Below, piece by piece: positions 22,193 to 29,267 of a DNA stretch of 30,570 nucleotides. The notes beneath the pieces are model-generated. The model saw only the letters and a program-made list of their open reading frames with translations. It was not told the origin of the DNA and searched no databases. Both the position numbers and the translations under genes were made by a program. The DNA is from Bacteroidales bacterium (lineage in GTDB: Bacteria > Bacteroidota > Bacteroidia > Bacteroidales > UBA932): contig JAFRPH010000008.1 of assembly GCA_017429205.1 (NCBI GenBank), positions 1-30,570 on the forward strand, in the 5' to 3' direction. Numbering within the stretch: the stretch's first letter is position 1; every line of letters starts with the position of its first letter.

Positions 22193-23758
22193 ATGCTGGT
22201 ATATGTACACGGAGCGAAGTGCGTCGGGATCGAGGCGGTCCCGGTGACGGTGGAGGTGGATATCACCCTGGGAATCGGGATCCACCTGGTGGGGTTGGCC
22301 GATGCGGCCGTGAAGGAGAGCCTGCTCAGGACGGTGACGGCCCTGCAGGCGAAGGGATTCCGCGTCCCCGGGAAGAAAATCGTGATCAACCTGGCGCCGG
22401 CCGACCTGCACAAGCAGGGAAGCGGGTACGACGTACCCATCGCCCTGGGAATCATCGCCGCCTCGGAGCAGCGGGCCTTGCCGGGGCTGGAGAAGTACCT
22501 GATCATGGGCGAGCTGGGCCTGGACGGAAGCATCCGCTATGTGGCCGGAACCCTGCCGATGGTGGAGCTCGCCGTCCAGAAAGGGTTCAAGGGCGCCATC
22601 CTGCCGGAACGGTCCGCGCTGGAGGCGGTGGACTTCGACGAGACGCTGGTGTACGGGGTCCGGACGCTGGACGACGTCCTGCGAATCCTGGAGGAGAAGG
22701 AAGACTCCTCGGACCTTCTCATCTGGAACACGGAATGCTACGGCGCCGCCCTCCGGGAGGAACGGGAGCGCCCCGTGACGGCCGACTATATGGACTTTGC
22801 CGACATCCTGGGGCAGGAAAGCGCGAAGCGGGGCGTCGAGATCGCGGCGGCCGGCGGGCATAACCTCATCTTCATCGGCGCTCCCGGCTCGGGCAAGAGT
22901 TCGATGGCGAAGGCTATGGCGGGCATTTTGCCGCCGATGACGCGGGAAGAATCGTCCGTCACCAGCAAAATCTGGTCGGTAGCGGGCAAAACAACGGGAC
23001 ACCTGGGGCTGATGCGGCGACGGCCGTTCCGCGCCCCGCACATCTCGGCCTCCAAGGCGGCCATCTTGGGCGGGGGCAGCGGGGAGAACATCCTGCCGGG
23101 AGAAGTCTCGCTCGCCAGCGGCGGAGTCCTCTTCGCCGACGAGTTCTGCGAAGCCCCGAAATCCACGCTGGAGGCCCTCCGAGGGCCGCTGGAGGACCGC
23201 AAGGTCACCATCTCCCGCCTCAAGGCGAAGATCGTCTACCCGGCCTCCTTCATGCTCGTCGCCGCCTCCAATCCCTGCCCTTGCGGCTACTACGGCGAGG
23301 GCGAGCGCTGCACCTGCTCCGTCGGGGCGCGGGCGGCCTACCTCTCGAAGCTCAGCGGCCCGATCATGGACCGCATCGACCTGCAGCTCTGGATCCATCC
23401 CGTACAGACCAGCGCCCTGATCGAGGGGCGCAAGGGGGAACCCTCCGCCGCCATCGCCGCGCGGGTGCAGCAGGCCCGCGAAGTCCAGCGGAAACGGTTC
23501 GCCGGCACCGGCATCTTCACCAACGCGGAAATGTCCTCCAAGCTCCTGGAGCGCTTCTGTCCCCTCTCCGCCGACTGCAAGGCCACCCTGGAGCGCATCA
23601 TCGACCGCCTGGGCCTGTCCGCCCGCGCCTACACCCGCATCATCAAGATCGCCCGCACCATCGCCGACCTCGCCGGCCTCCCCGACATCCAGCCCGGCCA
23701 CCTGCTCGAGGCCGCCGGCTACCGCTTCCTGGACCGGCGGAATATTCTGGATTTATGA
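22193..23758 (+). CDS. YifB/ComM family AAA+ ATPase (Mg-chelatase-like)
   Basis: A 521-residue protein matching ComM/YifB throughout. Residues 1-170 form the N-terminal domain with a degenerate Lon-like fold (VEVDITLGIGIHLVGLADAA, then NLAPADLHKQGSGYDVPIAL). The AAA+ core has Walker A GAPGSGKS at 229-236 and Walker B VLFADEF with Asp316 and Glu317. The family's cysteine motif NPCPCGYYG with nearby CTC lies after it, and the C-terminal lid ends the protein. ComM is a helicase that promotes branch migration during natural transformation in other bacteria. In this lineage the role is untested. The ATG at 22193 begins the conserved MLVYVHGAKCVGIEA. tsaE begins 17-20 bases after the stop, with its own -7 element. 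Confidence 0.9.
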   Translation: MLVYVHGAKCVGIEAVPVTVEVDITLGIGIHLVGLADAAVKESLLRTVTALQAKGFRVPGKKIVINLAPADLHKQGSGYDVPIALGIIAASEQRALPGLEKYLIMGELGLDGSIRYVAGTLPMVELAVQKGFKGAILPERSALEAVDFDETLVYGVRTLDDVLRILEEKEDSSDLLIWNTECYGAALREERERPVTADYMDFADILGQESAKRGVEIAAAGGHNLIFIGAPGSGKSSMAKAMAGILPPMTREESSVTSKIWSVAGKTTGHLGLMRRRPFRAPHISASKAAILGGGSGENILPGEVSLASGGVLFADEFCEAPKSTLEALRGPLEDRKVTISRLKAKIVYPASFMLVAASNPCPCGYYGEGERCTCSVGARAAYLSKLSGPIMDRIDLQLWIHPVQTSALIEGRKGEPSAAIAARVQQAREVQRKRFAGTGIFTNAEMSSKLLERFCPLSADCKATLERIIDRLGLSARAYTRIIKIARTIADLAGLPDIQPGHLLEAAGYRFLDRRNILDL

Positions 23759-23759
23759 T

Positions 23760-23767
23760 TAACTTTG
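23760..23767 (+). promoter_or_regulatory. tsaE promoter -7 element
   Basis: TAACTTTG is an exact consensus match located two bases after the yifB stop codon and seven bases before the tsaE ATG. tsaE may thus have its own near-leaderless transcript besides read-through from yifB. Confidence 0.6.
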
Positions 23768-23774
23768 CAGGGTC

Positions 23775-24233
23775 ATGATGCACGAAATCCATATCAAGGA
23801 CCTGCAGGACCTGGACCGGGCCGCGGGGGAATTTCTCGAGGCCGTCGGGGATCACAAACTGATTGCATTCTACGCGCCGATGGCGGCCGGAAAGACGACC
23901 TTCACGACGGCCGTTTGCAAGCGGCTCGGCGTAAGCGAGGATGCCGTGAGCTCCCCCACTTTCGCCATCGTGAACGAATACCGCACCGGTTCGGGCGAGC
24001 CGCTGTTCCATTTCGATTTCTACCGGATCGAACGGCTGGAGGAGGCCTATGACATCGGCCTGTACGACTACCTGGACAGCGGTTGCCTGTGCCTGATGGA
24101 ATGGCCGGAGAACATCGAGGAACTGCTCCCCGAGGAAACCCTCAAGGTCCATATCCGGGTGAACCCGGACTCCTCCCGCACCCTTTTCTGGGAGGATTTG
24201 GAGCGAAGCGACGCAGGGGGTCTGGGGGATTAG
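23775..24233 (+). CDS. tsaE: tRNA threonylcarbamoyladenosine biosynthesis ATPase TsaE
   Basis: This 152-residue protein matches TsaE/YjeE, the small ATPase that works with TsaB and TsaD to form t6A at position 37 of ANN-decoding tRNAs. The P-loop is APMAAGKT (34-41), where the first position is Ala and not the usual Gly, which is allowed by the A/G-x4-GKT pattern. SSPTFAIVNEY (59-69) and HFDFYRI (79-85) are family motifs, and LMEWPEN (107-113) holds the Walker B-like glutamate. Two adjacent ATGs (23775, 23778) are possible; the first is annotated. The C-terminal DAGGLGD tail lies in a region that also forms a hairpin. TsaB and TsaD are not in the window. Confidence 0.92.
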   Translation: MMHEIHIKDLQDLDRAAGEFLEAVGDHKLIAFYAPMAAGKTTFTTAVCKRLGVSEDAVSSPTFAIVNEYRTGSGEPLFHFDFYRIERLEEAYDIGLYDYLDSGCLCLMEWPENIEELLPEETLKVHIRVNPDSSRTLFWEDLERSDAGGLGD

Positions 24234-24241
24234 GCCCCCAG
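24222..24241 (+). terminator. Hairpin at the tsaE stop codon
   Basis: CTGGGGG (24222-24228) pairs with CCCCCAG (24235-24241), with the tsaE stop codon TAG in the loop. There is no T-run. With the inverted repeat at 24248-24277 it probably ends both convergent transcripts. Confidence 0.5.
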
Positions 24242-24247
24242 TATATC

Positions 24248-24277
24248 ACGAAGCTCTAGTGACCACTAGAGCTTCGT
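24248..24277. terminator. 14-bp inverted repeat overlapping the 3' end of the CotH gene
   Basis: ACGAAGCTCTAGTG (24248-24261) and CACTAGAGCTTCGT (24264-24277) are perfect complements two bases apart. The right arm contains the last codons and the TAG stop (24266-24268) of the minus-strand CotH gene. It lies between two convergent genes only 32 bp apart, and probably acts as a bidirectional terminator or 3'-end stabiliser, although T-runs are missing. Confidence 0.55.
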
Positions 24278-25888
24278 AGGGATAACCTGTAGGCGGTCTT
24301 TGTAGATGGACTTCAGGCGCGCGACGGCGTCATGGAAGGACATCCGTTCGTCGCCGTTGATGATGTTGCCGCCGTTCTGGGAGGCGTCCTCGGCGGGATT
24401 CCACATCGCGAAATTGAGCTTGGCCGACTCCGTCAGGAGCCGCTCGCACTCGTCCATATAGTCCGGAATGGTCTGCAGCTTGGGCAGAAGTTCGTTGAAC
24501 CGGGCCTTCAGCTTCGCCTCGAAGGCCGGGTCCTGCCGCAGGCGGCCGTACCAGATGGCGCTGTGGTTGATGAGGCCCGTGCGGGCCTGGGGGGAGGTGT
24601 TGTAGGAAAGGACGCCCCAGTCGAAGTCCCAGCAGGGGCCGGCGACCAGCTTGCCGCCGCGGTCCTTGTGCATGAACACGCTGCCGGGATTGCCCAGCTC
24701 GTGATTGCCCATCACCTCGAAGACGATCCAGTAGTCGATGAAGGAGTCCACGTCAAGGTACTTCGCATACCCATTTTCGGGATCCTTGAAGTTGCTGCCG
24801 TACAGCACATTGGCCGTCTCGGAGATGTAGCCTTTGATGTAGGTGAGCTGCTGGGGGGTGAGGTCGTCCGGGTCCGGATACTTGACCCCGAAGGGGATGC
24901 CGTTCCCCCACTGGTTGTTGTGCCCGTGCGGGTCGGTCCACTGGACCTCGTTGTCGTAGTGGAAGTCCAGCTCCAGCAGGTAGCCGCCGGTGACGGCGTC
25001 GCCCACATTGTCCTGCGGCGTCATTTCGGTGATGGCCACCCGGTGGTTGTCCACCCGCACCTGCTCGATCAGCAGGTACGAGCCCATGTGCTTCCCGTTC
25101 AGGACCAGCTCCACCGGCTGGCAGCCGGGCGTCCAGGCGAGGTTCGTCATCATCGACGCCACCTTCATCGACACGAGGTTCCGCATCAGGGTCCGGTCCA
25201 TGAAATTCGCCAGCAGCACCCAGCGCTTGTGCTTGTGCATCCCGAAGATGTGCTGCTTCTCGTCCAGCTTGATCAGATACGGCTTCTTGGGCCAATACCA
25301 GGTCGTGTTGCCCCGGCCGCGGATTTCGCAGGACGTGGCGTCGAGGCCCTCGAGCTGCTCCGTCCCCTTGATCTTCAGGGAAGCCTTCACATACTCTTCC
25401 TTGGAATTGATCGGCCTGCTGCCCTGGGTGTCGACATAGACGACCGGGAGGCCGGTCTTGACGGTTCCGGGCGGGTCCGCCTCGGAGAACACCCGGAACG
25501 GAGAGGACTGGACCACATATTCGTTCCCGGTGGACGCATCGCGCTGAATGATGGCCAGACGCACGTTCAGGTCATAGTTCTTCCCTTTCCCCGCATCCTG
25601 GATGACGGCTTGGTACACGCCTCTTTCCGCCCCCCGGACTATCTCACGGACGGAGAGCTCGTTCGGCTCCCGACCACCGTCCTGCAGCAATTTCACCTCC
25701 TGGAACGTCGCCTCCTTGTCCTCCACCACGAAGGGAAGGGAGACGCTTTCTCCGGGAGGAATCTCCAAGGAAGAAGCTTCCACGCGCACCGTACGCACCA
25801 CCGGCGTGTTGTCGACGGGCTCTTCTTTACCCGTACAGGCGGCACAGACCAGTGCCGCCCACAGGAGTGCGCGAAGACTCTTTTTCAT
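24266..25888 (-). CDS. CotH-kinase family lipoprotein
   Basis: A 540-residue surface or periplasmic lipoprotein. The signal ends at a lipobox-like LVCAAC (Cys18). A beta-sandwich-like domain follows to about residue 140 and then the CotH-kinase domain (about 148-480). Family motifs are visible: RGRGNTTWYWPKKPYLIKL (190-208), VLLANFMDRTLMRN (224-237), VELVLNGKHMGSYLLIEQV (259-277), GGYLLELD (301-308) and the metal-binding-like WDFDWG (420-425). CotH proteins are atypical kinases, known from spore coat phosphorylation in Bacillus. Here a role in the polysaccharide locus is inferred only from position: it is the last gene of the operon, 7 bases after the GH3 stop. The substrate is unknown. Confidence 0.88.
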   Translation of the reverse strand: MKKSLRALLWAALVCAACTGKEEPVDNTPVVRTVRVEASSLEIPPGESVSLPFVVEDKEATFQEVKLLQDGGREPNELSVREIVRGAERGVYQAVIQDAGKGKNYDLNVRLAIIQRDASTGNEYVVQSSPFRVFSEADPPGTVKTGLPVVYVDTQGSRPINSKEEYVKASLKIKGTEQLEGLDATSCEIRGRGNTTWYWPKKPYLIKLDEKQHIFGMHKHKRWVLLANFMDRTLMRNLVSMKVASMMTNLAWTPGCQPVELVLNGKHMGSYLLIEQVRVDNHRVAITEMTPQDNVGDAVTGGYLLELDFHYDNEVQWTDPHGHNNQWGNGIPFGVKYPDPDDLTPQQLTYIKGYISETANVLYGSNFKDPENGYAKYLDVDSFIDYWIVFEVMGNHELGNPGSVFMHKDRGGKLVAGPCWDFDWGVLSYNTSPQARTGLINHSAIWYGRLRQDPAFEAKLKARFNELLPKLQTIPDYMDECERLLTESAKLNFAMWNPAEDASQNGGNIINGDERMSFHDAVARLKSIYKDRLQVIPTKL

Positions 25889-25895
25889 CAGGTTG

Positions 25896-28139
25896 CTACT
25901 TCACTTCAAAGGATACCGGTTTTCCGGAGGCGCTGTCTCCGGCCACCCAAAGCTGGAATTCGCCGGGCTCCACCTTCTTCACACCGTCCAGGCCCACGAA
26001 GGCGAGGTCGCCGACCGGGATGCCGACCGTCAAGGTCCGGCTCTCCCCGGGCTCCAGGGCGACGCGCTCGAAGTGCTTCAGCTCCTTGACCGGACGGGTG
26101 ATGGAACCCACCAGATCCCGGACGTAAATCTGCACAACCTCCGTGCCAGCGCAGGCGCCGGTGTTGGCCAATGTGAAGGAAACCTGCACGGTGTCCTCCG
26201 TCCCGTAAGTCTCCCGGTCCAAGGCGACGCCGGAATAGGCGAACGTCGTGTAGCTGAGGCCGTAGCCGAAGGGGAACAGCGGATAGGCGCCGTAGTCCAG
26301 GTAGTAGGACGTATTGCCCAGCGAGGTCTGGCCGGCCTCTTCCGGGATGTCGTCCAGCAGGGTTTCGCCGTTGTAGGGACGCCCTGTCATATTGTGGCTG
26401 TAATAGAGCGGCGCCTGGCCCACGGTGCGCAGGAAGGTGACCGGGGTCTTTCCCGAAGGATTCACGTCGCCGAACAGCAGGTTCACGAGCGCGGGACCGC
26501 CCATCGTTCCGGGATGGAACGCGTACAGCAGCGCACCGCAGTTGGGGAGGTCGCGCTCGATGGTGAGCGGACGCCCGGCCATCACGGTCGCGACGACCGG
26601 CTTGCCCGTGGCCTTCAGGGCGGCGAGCAGCTCGCTCTGTGCGCCCTTCAGGTTCAGGTCGGCCAGGGAATGGGCCTCGCCGGAGAGGATGGCCTCCTCG
26701 CCGAGGAACACCAGGACGACATCGGCGCGGCGGGCGGCGGCGACCACATCGTCGAAACGTTCCCGCCGGCTGCGGCTGTTCTTGAGTCCCTGGACAAAGG
26801 TCACCTTCCCCGGGAAACGCTCCTGCAGGGCCTTCAGCGGCGTGACGGTATGGGCCGACTGGCCGTCAAAGGCCCAGGTGCCCAGCTGGTCGTGCGGCGC
26901 ATCGGCCATCGGGCCCGTCACCAGGATGTTGCGGACGGCATCGGCCTTCAAGGGCAGCACGCCGTCGTTCTTGAGCAGGATGGCCGACTCTTCCGCGGTC
27001 TTCTGCGCCGCCGCCAGATGCTCCGGCGCATACTGGACCGCCTTGCCGGCCTCCACGTCCACATACGGGTTCTCGAACAGGCCCAGGAGGATCTTCACGC
27101 GCAGGATGTTGCGCACGGCCTGGTCGATGGCGGATTCCTTGACGGCCCCGCTGTGCACCAGCTCTTCCAGGTGCGACAGGAAGCCGTAGGTCATCATGTC
27201 CATGTCAACACCGGCCTCCAGGGACTTCCGGGCGACGTCCTTGCGGTCCGTGCCGAAACCGTGGTTGATCATCTCGCCCATCGAGTTCCAGTCGGTGACC
27301 ACGAGCCCGTCGAAGCCCCATTCGCCGCGGAGGACGTCCTTCACCAGGAAGACGTTGCCCGTGGACGGGACGCCGTCATTGTCGTTGAAGGAGGTCATCA
27401 GCGTGAGCGCACCGGCCTTCACGGCCGCCTCGAAAGGCGGGAGGTACACATTCCGCAGCTGGCGTTCCGTCAGGAACGTGCTGTTGTAGTCCCGTCCGCC
27501 TTCAGCGGCGCCGTAGCCGGCGAAATGCTTGATGCAGGCCGCCATCGACGTGGCGTCCGACAGGTCGCCTTGATAGCCGCGGACCATCGCCTCGGCCATC
27601 TTGGTGTCCAGCCAGGTGTCCTCTCCGCTTCCTTCCGCGATGCGGCCCCAGCGCGGGTCCCGCGCGATGTCCAGCATCGGCGAGAAGGTCCATCGGACCC
27701 CCTGCCCGGTCGCCTCGACGGAGGCCACACGGGCGCCCGCCTCCACGAGGGCAGGGTCGAAGGTCGACGCCAACCCCAGCGGAATGGGGAAAACCGTGTG
27801 GAACCCGTGGATGACGTCCCGGCCCACGAGGAGCGGAATCCCGAGGCGGGACTCCTCCACGCAGATGCGCTGGAACTCATTGACCTTGACGGGGTCCACC
27901 TCGTTCAGGATGGACCCGATCTGGCCCTTGCGGAGGGCGTCGGCATAGTTGGCCACCTCGCCGCCGGCGGAGACCTGGTTCATCTGGCCGATCTTCTCGG
28001 CCAGGGTCATCCGGGAAAGGAGCTGGTCCACGCGGCGCTCCACCTCGGGCGAAGCCCCCACGGTGGAGGGTTTGCGCTCGGTGCAGGAGAGGGTCGCCGC
28101 CAACAAGGACGCCACGAAAAGGATGCGGATTGATTTCAT
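25896..28139 (-). CDS. bglX: Glycoside hydrolase family 3 beta-glucosidase (BglX-like)
   Basis: A 747-residue exported enzyme that releases glucose from the non-reducing end of beta-glucan oligosaccharides. The N-terminus has a lipoprotein-like signal (LLAATLSC, Cys19). The family's N-terminal (beta/alpha)8 domain holds GRDVIHGFHTVFPIPL (106-121), KHFAGYGAAEGGRDYN (204-219) and the nucleophile Asp283 in VVTDWNSM. The (alpha/beta)6 domain and a C-terminal fibronectin-type III domain (from about 640, FGYGLSYTTFAY, then VKELKHFERVALEPGES) complete the usual order. The start at 28139 lies three bases after the GH16 stop, so the two are in one operon. The family also includes xylosidases. The BglX-like order and the GH16 neighbour favour glucosidase. 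Confidence 0.92.
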   Translation of the reverse strand: MKSIRILFVASLLAATLSCTERKPSTVGASPEVERRVDQLLSRMTLAEKIGQMNQVSAGGEVANYADALRKGQIGSILNEVDPVKVNEFQRICVEESRLGIPLLVGRDVIHGFHTVFPIPLGLASTFDPALVEAGARVASVEATGQGVRWTFSPMLDIARDPRWGRIAEGSGEDTWLDTKMAEAMVRGYQGDLSDATSMAACIKHFAGYGAAEGGRDYNSTFLTERQLRNVYLPPFEAAVKAGALTLMTSFNDNDGVPSTGNVFLVKDVLRGEWGFDGLVVTDWNSMGEMINHGFGTDRKDVARKSLEAGVDMDMMTYGFLSHLEELVHSGAVKESAIDQAVRNILRVKILLGLFENPYVDVEAGKAVQYAPEHLAAAQKTAEESAILLKNDGVLPLKADAVRNILVTGPMADAPHDQLGTWAFDGQSAHTVTPLKALQERFPGKVTFVQGLKNSRSRRERFDDVVAAARRADVVLVFLGEEAILSGEAHSLADLNLKGAQSELLAALKATGKPVVATVMAGRPLTIERDLPNCGALLYAFHPGTMGGPALVNLLFGDVNPSGKTPVTFLRTVGQAPLYYSHNMTGRPYNGETLLDDIPEEAGQTSLGNTSYYLDYGAYPLFPFGYGLSYTTFAYSGVALDRETYGTEDTVQVSFTLANTGACAGTEVVQIYVRDLVGSITRPVKELKHFERVALEPGESRTLTVGIPVGDLAFVGLDGVKKVEPGEFQLWVAGDSASGKPVSFEVK

Positions 28140-28142
28140 CGT

Positions 28143-29267
28143 CTATTTCTTCTTGAAAACGCGGACGTAGTCCACTTCGTAGGTGGCCGGAAGGCCGTTC
28201 GGGTCCGTCGCGCCGCCCATGTTTCCGCCCCAGGCCATATTGAACTTGAGGTAGAAGGGGGCGTCGAACGGCCAGGAATCACGCCCCTTGCCTTCGTTCT
28301 TGAAGACCAGGTGCTGCTTTCCGTCCACATAGAATTTCATTTCGGAGGCCGTCCATTCCAGCGCATAGACGTGGAATTCGGAGGCCGCGTTCGCCACGGG
28401 CTGGACGTGGGTCTTCTGCGTCCCGGCCGGCCAGTTGTAGGCGTTGCAATGGATGCTGGAAGAGCTCTTGTCCTTGCCCTGGGTGCTGATGGCGTACTCC
28501 ATGATGTCGATTTCGCCGTCGCCGGGCCAGCTCGTGAAGTTCTTCGGCATCATCCAGAAGGCGGGCCAGGTGCCCTTCACGTCGGACACCTTGATCCGGG
28601 CCTCGAACCAGCCGTACTGCCAGGCGCGTTGGGTGTTCATCCGGATGGAATTGACCTCGGAGCCGATCCGGCGGGCCTGGATCTTCAGCGTGCCCTCGGA
28701 GATGAAGGCCAGGTCGATCCCGTCCTTGGAGCCGGCCACATAGACCTGGCTCTCGTTGTTGCCCCAGCCACCGCCGCCGGTCTCGTACCACCAGTCCGCG
28801 AGGGACGGTTTCCCGTTATCCTCGAACTCCTCGTGCCAGTCCAGCACGTAGCCGTCCGGGACCACGATCTCGCCCGGATCCGGCGGGAGGTCTTCGTCGC
28901 TGAATCCCTGCTTGACAGGGACTTCCAGCGTCTTGGCCCCGTACCGGAAGGTCACGATGGTTTCCCGCTCCTTGCCGGTCCGGTTGGTGGCCAGGTTGAC
29001 CTTCACGTCCGAGACGCCCTTGATGCCGCCCGAAGGGGTCACCGTGCACCAGTCCTTATCGGCGGAGGAAACGCCCCAGTCGCCGGTCGCATTGACGGAC
29101 AGGACCGCCGTCTGCGCCTCGTAATTGACGTTGACGCTGGAGGGGCTGACCGTCAGCGTGGACTCGGAGGTCGACGGAACCGGCTCCGTGCCGCACCCGC
29201 AGGAGAAGTTGAAAAGGGTTGCCGCGCAGAGCGGCAGCAACCCTTTGATGTTCGAGGCCAGACGCAT
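28143..29267 (-). CDS. GH16 beta-glucanase lipoprotein with BACON-type domain
   Basis: A 374-residue surface-type lipoprotein. The signal ends in NFSC (Cys23). Residues 37-121 form a BACON-like Ig domain (LTVSPSSVNVNYEAQTAVLS, then DWCTVTPSGG and VPVKQGFSDE), common in Bacteroidetes surface glycoside hydrolases. Residues 135-374 form the GH16 jelly roll. The catalytic motif GEIDIMEY holds the nucleophile Glu252, the assisting Asp254 and the acid/base Glu257. The surrounding GYVLDWHEEFEDNGKPS and NMAWGGNMGG resemble laminarinases or mixed-linkage beta-glucanases, cutting internal bonds. The ATG at 29265-29267 overlaps the stop of the repeat protein in TAATG, so it is translationally coupled to it. 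Exact linkage specificity cannot be read. Confidence 0.92.
   Translation of the reverse strand: MRLASNIKGLLPLCAATLFNFSCGCGTEPVPSTSESTLTVSPSSVNVNYEAQTAVLSVNATGDWGVSSADKDWCTVTPSGGIKGVSDVKVNLATNRTGKERETIVTFRYGAKTLEVPVKQGFSDEDLPPDPGEIVVPDGYVLDWHEEFEDNGKPSLADWWYETGGGGWGNNESQVYVAGSKDGIDLAFISEGTLKIQARRIGSEVNSIRMNTQRAWQYGWFEARIKVSDVKGTWPAFWMMPKNFTSWPGDGEIDIMEYAISTQGKDKSSSSIHCNAYNWPAGTQKTHVQPVANAASEFHVYALEWTASEMKFYVDGKQHLVFKNEGKGRDSWPFDAPFYLKFNMAWGGNMGGATDPNGLPATYEVDYVRVFKKK

Noticed and set aside
19801..22533. 910-codon open frame on the minus strand across the lipoprotein gene, ispE and the start of yifB
   Set aside because: It crosses three well-supported plus-strand genes, their promoters and a terminator. 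Its composition is typical of a shadow frame.
25602..28133. 843-codon open frame antisense to the GH3 and CotH genes
   Set aside because: Both minus-strand proteins carry clear catalytic motifs. The antisense frame has none.
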